Positions 21,672 through 32,053 of a DNA stretch of 64,000 bases are shown in pieces (position 1 is the stretch's first letter; each line of letters begins with the position of its first letter). The position numbers and the translations under genes were made by a program. This stretch comes from Pseudidiomarina indica (GTDB lineage Bacteria; Pseudomonadota; Gammaproteobacteria; Enterobacterales; Alteromonadaceae): positions 62,001 through 126,000 of the forward strand of contig NZ_FMXN01000006.1 in NCBI RefSeq assembly GCF_900104245.1, given 5' to 3'. The notes under the pieces are model-generated. The model did no database searches. It saw nothing but the letters and a program-made list of their open reading frames with translations, and was not told the origin of the DNA.

Positions 21672-23081
21672 ATGAGCATCAGCGATCGCCAATGTGATGT
21701 CGTCGTTATTGGCAGTGGCCCAGGGGGTGAAGGCGCAGCCATGCAATTAGCCAAAAGTGGGCGCAAGGTTGTCATGGTTGAAAAACACGACTCCATTGGA
21801 GGCGGCTGCACACACTGGGGGACCATTCCTTCGAAAGCGCTGCGCCATTCCGTGAGTCGACTCATTGAATACAATGCAAACCCTCTATTTGCGGCAGAAC
21901 GCATTCAGCGACGCTTAACCTTTGCGGAAATCTTAAAACATGCCCAAGGGGTGATCCGCAAACAAGTCCGTCTACGGACCAGCTTTTATGATCGAAACGG
22001 CGTGGCCATCGTCTATGGCACCGCTGCCATCGCAGATAAAAACCGGGTGACGGTGACCCTTCCGGATCAAACCGTCGAATCCATCCATTGCAAACAAATT
22101 CTCATTGCCACGGGTTCTCGCCCCTATCGGCCAGCGGATGTCGATTTCAATCATCCCCGTATTTATGACTCTGATACGGTCTTAGACTTAGTGCATGAGC
22201 CTAAAAGTATCATCATTTACGGGGCCGGCGTCATTGGCTGTGAATATGCCAGCATATTCCGCGGCTTAGGAGTCAAAGTTGACCTGATTAACACCCGAGA
22301 TCGGCTGTTAAGTTTTCTGGATGCCGAAATCTCCGACGCCTTGAGTTACCATCTGCGCAACAGTGGGGTCGTGATCCGTCACCATGAAGAATATGAGCGC
22401 ATCATCGGGCATGACGACGGCGTGACGCTGTTCACCCATTCGGGGAAACGGATTGATGCCGATTGCCTATTGTACGCCAACGGCCGCTCTGGCAACGTCG
22501 AAGAGCTGGAGTTAGCGAATGTTGGGCTACAACCTAATCATCGCGGCCAATTGGAGGTCAATAAAAACTATCAAACCGCGGTTGATACCATCTATGCCGT
22601 GGGTGACATTATTGGCTACCCATCCTTAGCCAGCGCAGCCTATGACCAAGGCCGTATCTGCGCCAGCGCGATGATTGATGGTGAGTGTGAAGAACGGCTG
22701 ATTAGTGATATTCCGACCGGTATTTACACCATTCCAGAAATTAGCTCAGTGGGTAAAACAGAGGAAGAGTTAACTGCTCAGAAAATTCCTTATGAAGTCG
22801 GCCGGGCTCAATTCCAACACCTGGCACGGGCGCAAATTTCCAACACGACGGTCGGTAGTTTAAAACTTCTCTTTCACCGAGAAACCCTTGAAGTGCTTGG
22901 AATCCATTGCTTTGGTGAGCGGGCGGCAGAGATTATTCACATTGGGCAAGCAATCATGGAGCAGAAGAACGGGGGCAATACCATTAAGTACTTTGTCACC
23001 ACCACCTTCAACTATCCGACCATGGCTGAAGCCTATCGTGTTGCTGCACTGAATGGGCTGAATCGCATTCATTATTGGTGA
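21672..23081 (+). CDS. sthA: Soluble pyridine nucleotide transhydrogenase
   Basis: An FAD enzyme that balances NADPH and NADH. The 469-residue product has the FAD-binding [10 protein letters not shown] (14-23), [15 protein letters not shown] (43-57), the NAD-binding [11 protein letters not shown], and the C-terminal dimerisation domain. In related disulfide reductases the active site is C-x4-C; here it is C46-x4-T51, the loss of the second cysteine that marks SthA. AGGAG stands seven bases before the ATG. It converges on envZ with a 10-base overlap. Confidence 0.96.
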   Translation: MSISDRQCDVVVIGSGPGGEGAAMQLAKSGRKVVMVEKHDSIGGGCTHWGTIPSKALRHSVSRLIEYNANPLFAAERIQRRLTFAEILKHAQGVIRKQVRLRTSFYDRNGVAIVYGTAAIADKNRVTVTLPDQTVESIHCKQILIATGSRPYRPADVDFNHPRIYDSDTVLDLVHEPKSIIIYGAGVIGCEYASIFRGLGVKVDLINTRDRLLSFLDAEISDALSYHLRNSGVVIRHHEEYERIIGHDDGVTLFTHSGKRIDADCLLYANGRSGNVEELELANVGLQPNHRGQLEVNKNYQTAVDTIYAVGDIIGYPSLASAAYDQGRICASAMIDGECEERLISDIPTGIYTIPEISSVGKTEEELTAQKIPYEVGRAQFQHLARAQISNTTVGSLKLLFHRETLEVLGIHCFGERAAEIIHIGQAIMEQKNGGNTIKYFVTTTFNYPTMAEAYRVAALNGLNRIHYW

Positions 23082-24406
23082 GTGCGGCGCTGCACCGGCA
23101 ATTCAACCCGCACCATTAAGCCCCCTAGACGGGGGCTAATGCCAAATAGCACACGGCCTTGATGCCGCTCCACCAAACGTTTGACAATGGTTAACCCTAA
23201 CCCTGAGCCTTTCGTTGAACGGGCCTTGTCACCTTGCGTGAAAGGTTGCAGTAAGTACTCTACCTGATTCGCGGGAATGCCGGGGCCATCGTCACTCACT
23301 TTTAGCCACACGGCATCCCGCTCCTCATCATGGCCTGTTTCGACCAACACCCGCTCTCGCCCATAGCGTTCGGCGTTCTCCAGCAAGTTCAACAAGACAC
23401 GTTTGATGGATACTTCACGCACCCCAATATTTGGCACGGGCTGGTACTGCACTTCTATTTTCGTATGCCACGAATCGGGCACATGAGCGACCACATCTTC
23501 AACAATATAGTTGAGGTTGTTCTGCTCGTGGTCCGCATCCGTATCGATTCGCACATAGTCAATAAACTGATCAATAATGGCATTCATATCATCAATGTCA
23601 CCAATGATCCCTTCGGCCAAGTAATCCTCACTTTCGGGCATCATTTCTGTTGCCAAACGGATCCGCGTCAGAGGGGTTCGCAAATCATGACTAATCCCCG
23701 CCATGAGTAATGCTCGGTCTTGTTCAAGTTGTTTAACCCCTTGCACCATCTGGTTAAACGCTTGCGTCACCGCAATAATTTCACTCGAACCGCGTTCACT
23801 TAAAGGCGCAGGATAATCGCCTTGACCTATTTGCTGGGCAGCGGCTTCTAACGCTTTCAACGGCCGATTTTGCCAATTGGTAAAAATCATGCCACCAATC
23901 ACACTCAAGCTGCCAATAATAATCAGATAGAACAATAAAGGGGAAAACCGCGCTTCATCGAAACTATCCAAGTTAAATACCAACCAATACCCGGGTAAGT
24001 TTTCGGTGCGTAGCCACACCCGATAGTGACTCCCTTGGGAAATTCGAACTTCCGTACGTGCTTGCAGTAATTCACTTAGCTGGGCGGATAAGAAGTTATA
24101 GGTGGTTGCCTCATGCAAGCCAAAGTGCGCCGCTTGACTCTCTGCGATCCCTTCCACCCCGGTTGCCTCGGTATAGCTCTCCACCAAGCGTTGGCGCTGC
24201 TCTAATGGAATATCTTCCTCTACCAGCCATTGGTCCAGCGCTAGAATCCCTTCCACTTGACGTGCCACCACACTGCTAATTTGCTGCATGCTTGGTTTCA
24301 CCACATACAACCCAATCATGATGTAAGACACCACTTGGTTCACTAACAGCAGCACGGCGATCAACGCCATGGTGCGGGCAAACGCTGAGCGAGGAAAGAG
24401 CCGCAT
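23072..24406 (-). CDS. envZ: Osmosensor histidine kinase EnvZ
   Basis: Inner-membrane sensor kinase partner of OmpR. The 444-residue protein has two membrane segments (about 12-36 and 155-176) with a periplasmic domain between, a HAMP domain (about 178-230), the phosphorylated histidine H240 in [12 protein letters not shown], and the ATPase motifs near [17 protein letters not shown] and [11 protein letters not shown]. Eleven bases behind ompR, so one operon, same order as E. coli. Confidence 0.95.
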   Translation of the reverse strand: MRLFPRSAFARTMALIAVLLLVNQVVSYIMIGLYVVKPSMQQISSVVARQVEGILALDQWLVEEDIPLEQRQRLVESYTEATGVEGIAESQAAHFGLHEATTYNFLSAQLSELLQARTEVRISQGSHYRVWLRTENLPGYWLVFNLDSFDEARFSPLLFYLIIIGSLSVIGGMIFTNWQNRPLKALEAAAQQIGQGDYPAPLSERGSSEIIAVTQAFNQMVQGVKQLEQDRALLMAGISHDLRTPLTRIRLATEMMPESEDYLAEGIIGDIDDMNAIIDQFIDYVRIDTDADHEQNNLNYIVEDVVAHVPDSWHTKIEVQYQPVPNIGVREVSIKRVLLNLLENAERYGRERVLVETGHDEERDAVWLKVSDDGPGIPANQVEYLLQPFTQGDKARSTKGSGLGLTIVKRLVERHQGRVLFGISPRLGGLMVRVELPVQRRTHQ

Positions 24407-24417
24407 TCTGAGAGCCG

Positions 24418-25149
24418 CTATTTGGACTCAGACTTTTCGTCGGGGACAAACACGTAACCAAGCCCCCAAACGGTCTGAATGTATCGTGGATTCGCAGGGT
24501 CGGCTTCTAGCATACGGCGCAACCGTGATACTTGTACGTCAATACTGCGTTCGAGCGCACTGTAGTCGCGGCCTCGCGCCTGATTCATTAGCTTATCCCG
24601 TGACATGGGTTGCCGCGGATGCGTTACCAGTGCCTTCAATACCGCGAACTCACCACTCGTTAATGGAATCGGCTCCCCATTACGAAACATTTCCCGGGTG
24701 CCTAAATTCAGGCGAAACTCTCCGAAACAAATTTCTTCATCAGCCGCACTCGGTGCTCCCGGAATATGGGTTCCTCGACGCCGTAACACGGCTCGAATTC
24801 GTGCTAATAACTCGCGCGGGTTAAAGGGTTTTGCGAGATAATCATCAGCCCCCAGCTCTAACCCGATAATGCGATCTACTTCGTCTCCTTTTGCGGTTAA
24901 CATCACAATAGGAATTTCATTATTCTGCTGTCTCAGGCGGCGGCAAATGGTTAACCCGTCTTCTCCTGGCAACATTAAATCAAGCACGATCAAATGAAAG
25001 TTCTCGCGCTCTAATAAGCGATCCATTTGCTCACTGTCACCCACCGAACGTACTTGGAATCCTTGCTCTGACAAATAGCGCTCAAGTAGCCCACGGAGTC
25101 GAGCATCATCATCAACCACTAAAATTTTAAATGTTTCTTGATTCATCAT
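24418..25149 (-). CDS. ompR: Response regulator OmpR
   Basis: A 243-residue DNA-binding response regulator. Receiver residues: VDDD at 12-15, phosphorylated D57 in [11 protein letters not shown], and K in LAKPF. The winged-helix domain has [32 protein letters not shown] and [14 protein letters not shown] at 25149 or 25146. Divergent from greB, as in E. coli. Confidence 0.96.
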   Translation of the reverse strand: MMNQETFKILVVDDDARLRGLLERYLSEQGFQVRSVGDSEQMDRLLERENFHLIVLDLMLPGEDGLTICRRLRQQNNEIPIVMLTAKGDEVDRIIGLELGADDYLAKPFNPRELLARIRAVLRRRGTHIPGAPSAADEEICFGEFRLNLGTREMFRNGEPIPLTSGEFAVLKALVTHPRQPMSRDKLMNQARGRDYSALERSIDVQVSRLRRMLEADPANPRYIQTVWGLGYVFVPDEKSESK

Positions 25150-25173
25150 GGTCCCTTTTTTCGCACTGTGAGA

Positions 25174-25201
25174 ACTATATGCAATGCCTTCGCTTTTGCA
25201 A
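25174..25201 (-). promoter_or_regulatory. Candidate ompR promoter
   Basis: On the minus strand TTGCAA (25196-25201) and TATAGT (25174-25179) match five of six consensus bases at -10 and four at -35, with 16-base spacing, about 25 bases before the ompR ATG. A palindrome lies just upstream (25209-25229). Confidence 0.55.
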
Positions 25202-25208
25202 ATAAAGC

Positions 25209-25229
25209 CTTGTAAGCAAAGATTACAAG
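25209..25229. promoter_or_regulatory. Operator-like palindrome between ompR and greB
   Basis: CTTGTAA (25209-25215) and TTACAAG (25223-25229) form a perfect 7-bp inverted repeat around seven bases, ending eight bases upstream of the ompR -35. The TGTAA/TTACA words recall OmpR sites, though those are usually direct repeats. A binding protein is not shown by the sequence. Confidence 0.4.
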
Positions 25230-25320
25230 AAAATTACCCACCGTTGTCATTGATTTGTTTCACCAGCAACGTAAACTCACTGCCCATGTTAGGGGATTGT
25301 ATTGAGGTCTGGTACACAAA

Positions 25321-25812
25321 ATGAGAACTAATTTGATCAGCCGCTCAGGTTATGAGCTGCTGCAACAAGAACTCAATCATTTGTGGCGTGTTGAACGACG
25401 AGAAACCACTGAAAAAGTTGCCTGGGCGGCAAGCTTAGGTGATCGCAGCGAGAACGCTGATTACAAATACAATAAGCAAAAGCTTCGGCAAATTGATCGG
25501 CGGATTCGTTTTTTACAAAAACGCTTAGAACAACTGAAAATCGTGGATTATTCGCCTCAACAAGAAGGCAAAGTGTTTTTCGGGGCGACCGTTGCGGTAG
25601 AAGACAATGACGGCAACACCCTGAGTTTTACCATTGCTGGCCCCGACGAAATTTATCAACGCGATGACGTCATTTCCATTGATGCCCCCATGGCACGTGC
25701 AGCACTTGGTAAACAGCTGGATGACGAATTTACCGTCCACACGCCAAACGGTGCAAAAACGTGGTATATCATCGCCATTGAATACCGTCTTACCCGTGCC
25801 AGTACCAGTTAA
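25321..25812 (+). CDS. greB: Transcription elongation factor GreB
   Basis: It rescues backtracked RNA polymerase by stimulating transcript cleavage. The 163-residue product has the N-terminal coiled coil with the acidic-tip region GDRSENADYKYNK (residues 40-52), and the C-terminal FKBP-like domain. KKRLEQLKIVDY and the YKYNKQKLRQIDRRIRFL segment mark GreB rather than GreA. Followed after 45 bases by tex, as in E. coli. Confidence 0.94.
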   Translation: MRTNLISRSGYELLQQELNHLWRVERRETTEKVAWAASLGDRSENADYKYNKQKLRQIDRRIRFLQKRLEQLKIVDYSPQQEGKVFFGATVAVEDNDGNTLSFTIAGPDEIYQRDDVISIDAPMARAALGKQLDDEFTVHTPNGAKTWYIIAIEYRLTRASTS

Positions 25813-25814
25813 AC

Positions 25815-25823
25815 TGGTATACT
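25815..25823 (+). promoter_or_regulatory. Possible extended -10 promoter for tex
   Basis: TGGTATACT in the greB-tex gap is an extended -10 (TGn plus TATACT) 34 bases before the tex ATG. No -35 is visible. It overlaps a small imperfect hairpin at the greB stop codon. tex may also be read from the greB promoter. Confidence 0.35.
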
Positions 25824-25857
25824 GGGCGTTATTTTAATCGCTACTACGAGAGAAACT

Positions 25858-28188
25858 ATGAGCTCGATTACTCAGCAAATCGCGAACGAGTTAGCCGTAG
25901 GTTCGCAGCAAGTACAAGCTGCAATCGCGCTACTTGATGACGGCGCCACGGTGCCATTTATTGCTCGTTACCGTAAAGAAATAACCGGTGGCTTGGATGA
26001 TTCTCAGCTACGTTCGTTAGCACAACGCTTAACCTATTTGCGTGACTTGGAAGATCGCCGTGCCGTGATCTTGGCCAGTATTCGTGAGCAAGGGAAGCTG
26101 ACCGACGAGTTGGAACAAGCCATTCTTGGCACCTCATCGAAAACCGAACTTGAAGATCTCTATCTGCCTTATAAACCCAAGCGGCGTACCAAAGGTCAAA
26201 TTGCCATTGAAGCAGGCATCGAGCCTTTAGCGAATGCCTTACTGGAGCAACCGGGTTTAAACCCCGATAGCGAAGCAGTGGCTTACGTGAACGCTGACGC
26301 AGGATTTGCCGACGTGAAAGCCGTGCTCGAGGGCGCTCGGTTTATCCTGATGGAACGCTTTGCTGAAGATGCGCAATTGCTTAAAAAGGTCCGTGAGTAT
26401 CTGCTAGAAAATGCTGAGATAAGCAGTAAAGTAGCGCCAGACAAGGAAACCGAAGGGGCTAAGTATCGGGACTATTTTGAGTTCAGTGAAGCCATTAAAA
26501 AAATTCCTTCACATCGTGCATTAGCACTATTCCGAGGGCGCAACGAAGGCATCTTGCAGTTAAAGCTGAATCCCGACCCTCAACAAGACGACCCCAAAGC
26601 TCGTAGCTACGGGGAAGCGCTCATTGCGGCACACATTCAATGGCAACACCAAGGCCGTGCTGCCGATGACTGGTTACAGCAGACCGTGCAATGGACCTGG
26701 CGAGTCAAAGTGTTGTTGCACATGGAAACCGAGCTATTTGGTCAAGTGCGCGAGCGGGCTGAAGCCGATGCCATTAAGATTTTTGCCAATAACTTAAAAG
26801 ACCTCTTGATGGCCGCCCCAGCTGGCGACAAAGTCACCATGGGTCTGGATCCTGGGGTTCGCACCGGTATCAAAGTCGCGATTGTAGATGGCACTGGCAA
26901 GGTGCTCGATACCAATACCTTATTCCCTTTTCAGCCGCAAAATCAGGTGGAAAAGTCACTACGCACCTTAGCCAGCCTGTGTCGACAATATCAGGTAGAG
27001 CTGATTTCTATTGGCAACGGCACCTATTCACGAGAAACCGATAAACTGGTCGGTGAAATGCTCAAAGCAAATCCAGACATCGCTGCCAGTAAGGTGATTG
27101 TCAATGAAGCGGGTGCCTCCGTTTATTCCGCTTCAGAATTGGCCGCGCAAGAGTTCCCTGATATGGATGTATCACTGCGTGGCGCTGTTTCCATCGCTCG
27201 GCGCCTACAAGATCCGCTCGCCGAGCTGGTTAAAATTGAGCCAAAGTCCATTGGAGTGGGCCAATATCAGCATGATGTTAGCCAAGCCCAACTGGCGCAA
27301 AGTTTGGATGCGGTGGTCGAAGACTGTGTGAACGCTGTTGGCGTCGATATTAATACGGCATCCGTGGCTTTACTGGCCCGTGTGGCCGGCCTCACCCGTA
27401 CCTTGGCGCAAAACATTGTCGCCTACCGCGATCAACACGGCCGTTTTGCAACACGTCAGCAATTGCTGAAAGTGCCACGAATGGGACCCAAGTCATTTGA
27501 ACAGTCCGCCGGCTTTTTACGCATCATGAACGGGGATAACCCGTTGGATGCTTCAGCGGTTCACCCTGAGGCTTATCCAGTGGTGGAGCGTATCGCGGCC
27601 AGCAACCAACGCCAAGTTGGCGACCTGATTGGTGATACAGCGTTCTTGCGACAACTCAATGCGCGCGATTACACCGACGACACCTTCGGTCTACCAACGG
27701 TGCAAGATATTTTGCGCGAACTTGACAAGCCAGGCCGTGACCCTCGCCCTGAGTTTAAAACAGCGACCTTCAAAGAAGGCGTCGATGACCTGAAAGATTT
27801 AAAACCAGGAATGACGTTAGAAGGTGTGGTCAGTAACGTTGCTGCGTTTGGTGCCTTTGTCGATATTGGGGTGCATCAAGATGGGTTGGTCCACGTTTCG
27901 GCGTTGTCAGACAAATTCGTCAGTGACCCGCGTGAGGTCGTGAAAGCCGGTGACATCGTGAAAGTGAAAGTGCTTGAAGTCGATGTGCCACGGAAACGTA
28001 TTAGCCTGACCATGCGTTTACACGATGAGGTAACTCCCACAGCGCCAGCCGCTAAAACTGAGTCAACCAAACCGACCGCGGCAAAAGCCAAGCAACCGCG
28101 TCGTAGCCATGCGCACGCATCGCACAGCTCAGCGTCATCAGCCATGGGTTCGGCCTTTGCTGAAGCCTTCGCTAAGGCAAAAAAATAG
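25858..28188 (+). CDS. tex: Transcription accessory / RNA-binding protein Tex
   Basis: A conserved 776-residue RNA-binding protein (E. coli YhgF). In order: N-terminal helical Tex domain, YqgF/RuvC-like domain beginning near 322 ([20 protein letters not shown]), helix-hairpin-helix repeats near 500-560 ([28 protein letters not shown]) and a C-terminal S1 domain (about 650-722; [20 protein letters not shown]). A low-complexity Ala/Lys/Ser/His tail ends it. Its stop codon TAG lies inside the stem of the desaturase terminator. Confidence 0.96.
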   Translation: MSSITQQIANELAVGSQQVQAAIALLDDGATVPFIARYRKEITGGLDDSQLRSLAQRLTYLRDLEDRRAVILASIREQGKLTDELEQAILGTSSKTELEDLYLPYKPKRRTKGQIAIEAGIEPLANALLEQPGLNPDSEAVAYVNADAGFADVKAVLEGARFILMERFAEDAQLLKKVREYLLENAEISSKVAPDKETEGAKYRDYFEFSEAIKKIPSHRALALFRGRNEGILQLKLNPDPQQDDPKARSYGEALIAAHIQWQHQGRAADDWLQQTVQWTWRVKVLLHMETELFGQVRERAEADAIKIFANNLKDLLMAAPAGDKVTMGLDPGVRTGIKVAIVDGTGKVLDTNTLFPFQPQNQVEKSLRTLASLCRQYQVELISIGNGTYSRETDKLVGEMLKANPDIAASKVIVNEAGASVYSASELAAQEFPDMDVSLRGAVSIARRLQDPLAELVKIEPKSIGVGQYQHDVSQAQLAQSLDAVVEDCVNAVGVDINTASVALLARVAGLTRTLAQNIVAYRDQHGRFATRQQLLKVPRMGPKSFEQSAGFLRIMNGDNPLDASAVHPEAYPVVERIAASNQRQVGDLIGDTAFLRQLNARDYTDDTFGLPTVQDILRELDKPGRDPRPEFKTATFKEGVDDLKDLKPGMTLEGVVSNVAAFGAFVDIGVHQDGLVHVSALSDKFVSDPREVVKAGDIVKVKVLEVDVPRKRISLTMRLHDEVTPTAPAAKTESTKPTAAKAKQPRRSHAHASHSSASSAMGSAFAEAFAKAKK

Positions 28189-28206
28189 CGGGGCAAGCCC
28201 CGCTAT
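28183..28206 (-). terminator. Intrinsic terminator of the desaturase gene
   Basis: ATAGCGGGGC (28185-28194) pairs with GCCCCGCTAT (28197-28206). On the minus strand it starts six bases after the desaturase stop and ends in seven T residues. The tex stop codon is embedded in the stem; on the plus strand only a weak T-run follows. Confidence 0.82.
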
Positions 28207-28212
28207 TGTCAT

Positions 28213-29379
28213 TTAGTTTGCTTGTGGCCCACGTAGCGCAAGCTGCAACCGCTGGGCAAATTCACGCTGCTGCTGCTCAAAAGCAGTACGTAGCGTGAGT
28301 GCCTTTTGCTTCAGCTCCGCCATGCTTGGCAGGTGCATGTTTTGTTTCATGGCTTGCCGTTTTAAATCAAGCAGCTGTTTACGCACTTGATAGTAATCAC
28401 GCAACTTTGCCACCACCATATCAAATTCATCATGCAGGGTCGCCAAGGTCGTTTCACAAGAAATCTGAGCTTTCTCTTTGGCCTTTTTGAATTGCATTTC
28501 TAGCCGGGCTTTTTCAATTTGATAACCATTGGTGCGCTTCAAATTGGACGTTAACCCGAACCATGAACCGAGGCGAATAAGCCATTTGGTTGGGTCAAAA
28601 TGCCACCAGCGGATCCCGTTCCGATAATCAGCAGAGAAAATATGGTGGTAATTATGATACCCCTCACCGAAAGTCAACAACGCCAAGAAGCCATTGTCTC
28701 GCGCCGTATTGCGGTCGGTATAGGTTTGCTTGCCCCAAATATGAGCCAAGGAGTTAATGAAAAACGTGGTGTGGTGGTTAAGCACCAAACGGGCAACACC
28801 CACTAAAATCAAGGAGCCCCACACATCCCCAACCATCAGACCTAACGCAATCGGCCAACCAATGGTGGTTAACACAGTCAGCACCAAATAATGGCGATGC
28901 TGCCACATCACGATGGAATCTTTTTGGAGGTCTTTCACGTTATCATAGTCATGATACCGCGATGCTTGATACTCTCGTAACATCCAACCGATATGCGAAT
29001 ACCAAAATCCGCGTTTGGCGGAGTACGGGTCTTTATCATTATCGTCAACGTGCTTGTGATGCTCACGATGATCCGAGGCCCAATGCAGGGCACTATTTTG
29101 CAGTGCTAAGGCACCGCCTAACGCAAATAAAATTCGTAACGACCAATGGGCATCGTAAGCTCGGTGCGCCCATAAGCGATGATACCCTGCGGTGATAGAC
29201 AAGCCCGCAAATACTAAGGTACCAATCAGACCAATCACTAAAGCACTCGAAAAACCGTGCGTTAATGCGTACCAAGGAACGCCAATCACCGTAATCAAAA
29301 AGGTGATTGTAAACAAACTGACATTCACCCAAATAATAGGCGGTTTTTCAGTGGCATTTGAAGAAGGATTTGACGACAT
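28213..29379 (-). CDS. Membrane acyl-CoA/fatty-acid desaturase with C-terminal coiled coil
   Basis: An integral di-iron desaturase of the delta-9 type that would introduce cis double bonds into saturated acyl chains. The 388-residue protein has the three histidine boxes HRLWAH (67-72), HREHH (104-108) and HNYHH (242-246), plus four hydrophobic segments (about 15-38, 45-62, 160-183, 188-205). Residues about 285-385 are a charged, probably coiled-coil tail rich in Lys, Glu and Gln, with no histidine box, beyond the catalytic core. It is divergent from a FabR-type repressor with a shared operator, so unsaturation is likely under that regulator (inference). Electron donor unknown. Confidence 0.88.
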   Translation of the reverse strand: MSSNPSSNATEKPPIIWVNVSLFTITFLITVIGVPWYALTHGFSSALVIGLIGTLVFAGLSITAGYHRLWAHRAYDAHWSLRILFALGGALALQNSALHWASDHREHHKHVDDNDKDPYSAKRGFWYSHIGWMLREYQASRYHDYDNVKDLQKDSIVMWQHRHYLVLTVLTTIGWPIALGLMVGDVWGSLILVGVARLVLNHHTTFFINSLAHIWGKQTYTDRNTARDNGFLALLTFGEGYHNYHHIFSADYRNGIRWWHFDPTKWLIRLGSWFGLTSNLKRTNGYQIEKARLEMQFKKAKEKAQISCETTLATLHDEFDMVVAKLRDYYQVRKQLLDLKRQAMKQNMHLPSMAELKQKALTLRTAFEQQQREFAQRLQLALRGPQAN

Positions 29380-29397
29380 AAATAGACCAACTTAACT

Positions 29398-29427
29398 CAT
29401 ATAAACGAAAAAAATGCGTTCAGTGAA
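29398..29427 (-). promoter_or_regulatory. Candidate desaturase promoter
   Basis: On the minus strand TTCACT (29422-29427) and TATATG (29398-29403) are spaced by 18 bases, 19 bases before the ATG. The -35 lies inside the FabR-like palindrome, so a bound repressor would block it. Confidence 0.4.
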
Positions 29428-29439
29428 CACATGTACGCT
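29422..29439. promoter_or_regulatory. FabR/DesT-like operator
   Basis: AGTGAACA-CA-TGTACGCT is an 18-base imperfect palindrome: the half-sites AGTGAACA and AGCGTACA agree at six of eight bases. From memory this resembles the sites bound by FabR (fabA/fabB) and DesT, but no alignment could be run. It sits between a desaturase and a fabR-type gene and overlaps the desaturase -35. Confidence 0.6.
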
Positions 29440-29494
29440 CAATTTACCTGCCCCATCGCCGCCGCGCAAGAAAATTTATGTAAAATACGGTGAA

Positions 29495-29523
29495 TTGCGA
29501 GTTTCAACGTTCACTGACATAAT
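29495..29523 (+). promoter_or_regulatory. Candidate fabR promoter with operator half-site in the spacer
   Basis: TTGCGA (29495-29500), a 17-base spacer and CATAAT (29518-29523). The spacer contains AACGTTCACT, whose CGTTCACT matches one half of the nearby palindrome, suggesting autoregulation. Confidence 0.5.
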
Positions 29524-29559
29524 CGACGGAATAAATGACCTTAAGGAGAAATCGACCCA

Positions 29560-30180
29560 ATGGCGGGTATTCGTGCTGCACAAAAAGAAAAAACTCGACG
29601 GGCGCTGATTCAGGCAGCCATGAACCAGCTCACCGCTGAACATGGCTACGCCAGCCTGAGCCTGCGCGAAGTTGCCCGCGAAGCAGGAATTGCACCTACC
29701 TCGTTTTATCGCCATTTTCGGAATATGGAAGAGCTGGGCCTTACCCTCGTGGATGAAGGCGGACTAACGCTTCGACAATTATTGCGACAGTCACGCCAGC
29801 AAATTGCCAAGGGCGGTTCCATTATTCGAGCATCCGTGACCACCTTTATGCAGTTCGTCCAAAATAATACGGCTATTTTTCGTCTGTTGCTGCAAGAAAA
29901 ATCCGGGAACTCAAAAGAATTCCGCTTAGCGATTGCCCGTGAAGTGGAACATTTTACTGCTGAGTTGGTGGACTACTTGATTGAAGAGCAAGGGTTTGAG
30001 CGCGAACTGGCCGAAATGCAGGCGGATGCCATTGTTCGTATCGTCTTTAGTGCCGGAGCCGATGCCCTTGACGCTGATCCCAAAGAGCGGCATCGACTGA
30101 CCGAGCAAACCATCTATCAGTTACGCATTGTTGCACGCGGTGCCGAAGCTACCCGGTTGGGGGCCAAAACCACAAAATAA
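29560..30180 (+). CDS. fabR: TetR-family repressor of unsaturated fatty-acid synthesis, FabR type
   Basis: A 206-residue regulator. It begins [20 protein letters not shown], typical of FabR, with a TetR helix-turn-helix at about 28-52 ([21 protein letters not shown]), and a ligand domain ending in a basic tail. E. coli FabR is about 215 residues and senses acyl-thioester unsaturation. AAGGAG lies 12 bases before the ATG. Divergent from the desaturase, and its 3' end overlaps the convergent transporter by 32 bases. Confidence 0.88.
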   Translation: MAGIRAAQKEKTRRALIQAAMNQLTAEHGYASLSLREVAREAGIAPTSFYRHFRNMEELGLTLVDEGGLTLRQLLRQSRQQIAKGGSIIRASVTTFMQFVQNNTAIFRLLLQEKSGNSKEFRLAIAREVEHFTAELVDYLIEEQGFERELAEMQADAIVRIVFSAGADALDADPKERHRLTEQTIYQLRIVARGAEATRLGAKTTK

Positions 30181-31933
30181 GAGGAACCGCGGTCACCACA
30201 ACCAATAAGGTTAAAGGAAACCCTAACCGCCAATAATCGGAGAATTTATAACCTCCAGGCCCCATCACGAGAATATTTGCTTGATGACCAATAGGCAGAA
30301 TAAACGGCAAGGCAGCACCCAAGGCGACAGTCATCAAAAAGGGGTCTGCAGACACTCCAAGCCCCGCGGCCATATTTAGCGCGATGGGTGCCATTAACAC
30401 GGCTGTCGCAGCATTATTGACTACGTTAGAAAGAGCGATGGTTAGGAGTAATAATAACGCTAAGGCAACGGCCAGAGGCGCCCCCTGCCCCAACCATAAC
30501 ACCCCCTGTGCCAACGTCTGCGCGGCACCGGTTCGCTCCAATGCGCTTCCTAACGGTAAGGTTGCCGCTAGTAACACCACAATCGGCCAATCAATATTTT
30601 CGTAGAGCTCACGCAGTGGAATAATATTCGTCACCACCATCGCACCAGCAGCCGCTGTGAACGCCACAGGAACACTCACCCAACCCAAGGCACTGGTAAC
30701 TATTGCGACGAAAAAGAATAGTAGCGGGGTCAGCATGCGTTTCGACGCGCCAAGGCGTAAGCTTCGGCGAGCAAGAGGGTAACAACCAAAGCGCCGGAAT
30801 AAATCAGCCAAAATTTCAGCATCTCCATGCAATAACAGCACATCGCCAGGCTTAAAACGAATATTGGCCAAGGTGGACTGAAGCCCTTGGCCTTCACGCG
30901 CCACCCCCAGCACATTCACACCAAAGCGATGGCGTAACCGCAAGTCGGCAGCAGAACGCCCAATCAGCCGCGAGTTGGGCCCGACTACTCCTTCCACGAC
31001 ATGAATTTCGTCAGAAATCAAAAAGCGCTCCGCCAGCGCCTCTTCGGCATTTAATTCCAATTGAGTGATATCCAGCAAGCGCTGCAAGGTTTCAGTGGTA
31101 CTCTTAACGATCAAAATATCTTCCGCTTTGATTCGCTGGTAAGGACGCGGGGGCGTGATCAACTCTTTGCCTCGCTTAATCGCTAGCACCACAAACCGAT
31201 CGGGGAGCTTATTTTCAAACTCGTACAGCGTAGTATCAATGCTTGAGCTCCCCTGCGGCACCCACAGCTCAGTTAAATATTCGCCCATTCCGTACGCTGC
31301 CTGCTGCTGACGTTGCTGGCCTGAAATCGGGACCAGCCAGCGACTGGTGAGCCACATAAACACCAACCCGATAACCGTGATGCTCAACCCCACGGGGGCA
31401 AAATCAAACATACGATATGCTTCGCCGATAACATCATGTCGAATTTCGGCGATGAGAATGTTCGTTGGTGTTCCAATGAGACTGATGGTTCCACCCAGCA
31501 ATGAACCAAATGCCATTGGCATCAGCACGGTGGAAGCATGGCTACGACCGTTGCGGGTTAAATGAAGGGCAATAGGAATCATGATAGCCATGGTGCCGGT
31601 ATTGCTGACAAACGCCGAGCAAACCGCGGTGATTCCAGTTAACAGGATCATCTGTGTTGCAAGGCCTCGGTCCGCCCGTTGGAGCAACATGGCCAGTGCA
31701 TCGACCGTACCCGAATGCCAGAGTGCATGACTAATAATAAGAACCGCTGCCACGGTGATAACGGCGGCATTGCCAAACCCGCTAAATACTTCATTCGCCG
31801 GAATCAGTCCAAGCACGGCAGCGACAAGAAGCGCAAACATTGCTACGAGATCATAGCGCCAACGTCCCCAAACGAATAGAATCAAGGCGCCGAGAATAAC
31901 AGCACCAATCAATAGTTGGTCAATCATGGTCAT
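30149..31933 (-). CDS. SLC13-family permease with TrkA-C (RCK) domains
   Basis: A 594-residue inner-membrane protein of the DASS/CitMHS (SLC13) superfamily. The two transport repeats flank a cytoplasmic insert. Repeat one holds [14 protein letters not shown] and [11 protein letters not shown] (the SNT-type substrate and Na+ motif); repeat two holds [16 protein letters not shown]. The insert (about 190-385) contains two TrkA-C/RCK_C-like modules, e.g. [13 protein letters not shown] and [13 protein letters not shown]. Substrate unknown; sulfate or dicarboxylate are possible. The ATG at 31933 (MTMIDQ) or 31927 is preferred; an in-frame TTG 17 codons upstream lacks support. Confidence 0.85.
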   Translation of the reverse strand: MTMIDQLLIGAVILGALILFVWGRWRYDLVAMFALLVAAVLGLIPANEVFSGFGNAAVITVAAVLIISHALWHSGTVDALAMLLQRADRGLATQMILLTGITAVCSAFVSNTGTMAIMIPIALHLTRNGRSHASTVLMPMAFGSLLGGTISLIGTPTNILIAEIRHDVIGEAYRMFDFAPVGLSITVIGLVFMWLTSRWLVPISGQQRQQQAAYGMGEYLTELWVPQGSSSIDTTLYEFENKLPDRFVVLAIKRGKELITPPRPYQRIKAEDILIVKSTTETLQRLLDITQLELNAEEALAERFLISDEIHVVEGVVGPNSRLIGRSAADLRLRHRFGVNVLGVAREGQGLQSTLANIRFKPGDVLLLHGDAEILADLFRRFGCYPLARRSLRLGASKRMLTPLLFFFVAIVTSALGWVSVPVAFTAAAGAMVVTNIIPLRELYENIDWPIVVLLAATLPLGSALERTGAAQTLAQGVLWLGQGAPLAVALALLLLLTIALSNVVNNAATAVLMAPIALNMAAGLGVSADPFLMTVALGAALPFILPIGHQANILVMGPGGYKFSDYWRLGFPLTLLVVVTAVPLILWFWPPTG

Positions 31934-32053
31934 TTCACTGGTCAAATGATAACTACAGATTGGCGATATTTCGTGGGAAGTCAATAATTTTACTGCTAAG
32001 ATGCAATGAATAAAACGAATAACAATGACGCAACAGTTCGCAGGAGTACTCGT

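Noticed and set aside
25803..25819. Small inverted repeat at the greB stop codon
   Set aside because: Short stem with no U-tract right after it; not a credible terminator.
31934..31984. TTG-initiated extension of the SLC13 transporter
   Set aside because: ATG at 31933 or 31927 directly precedes the first membrane segment; the extension is hydrophilic with no ribosome site.
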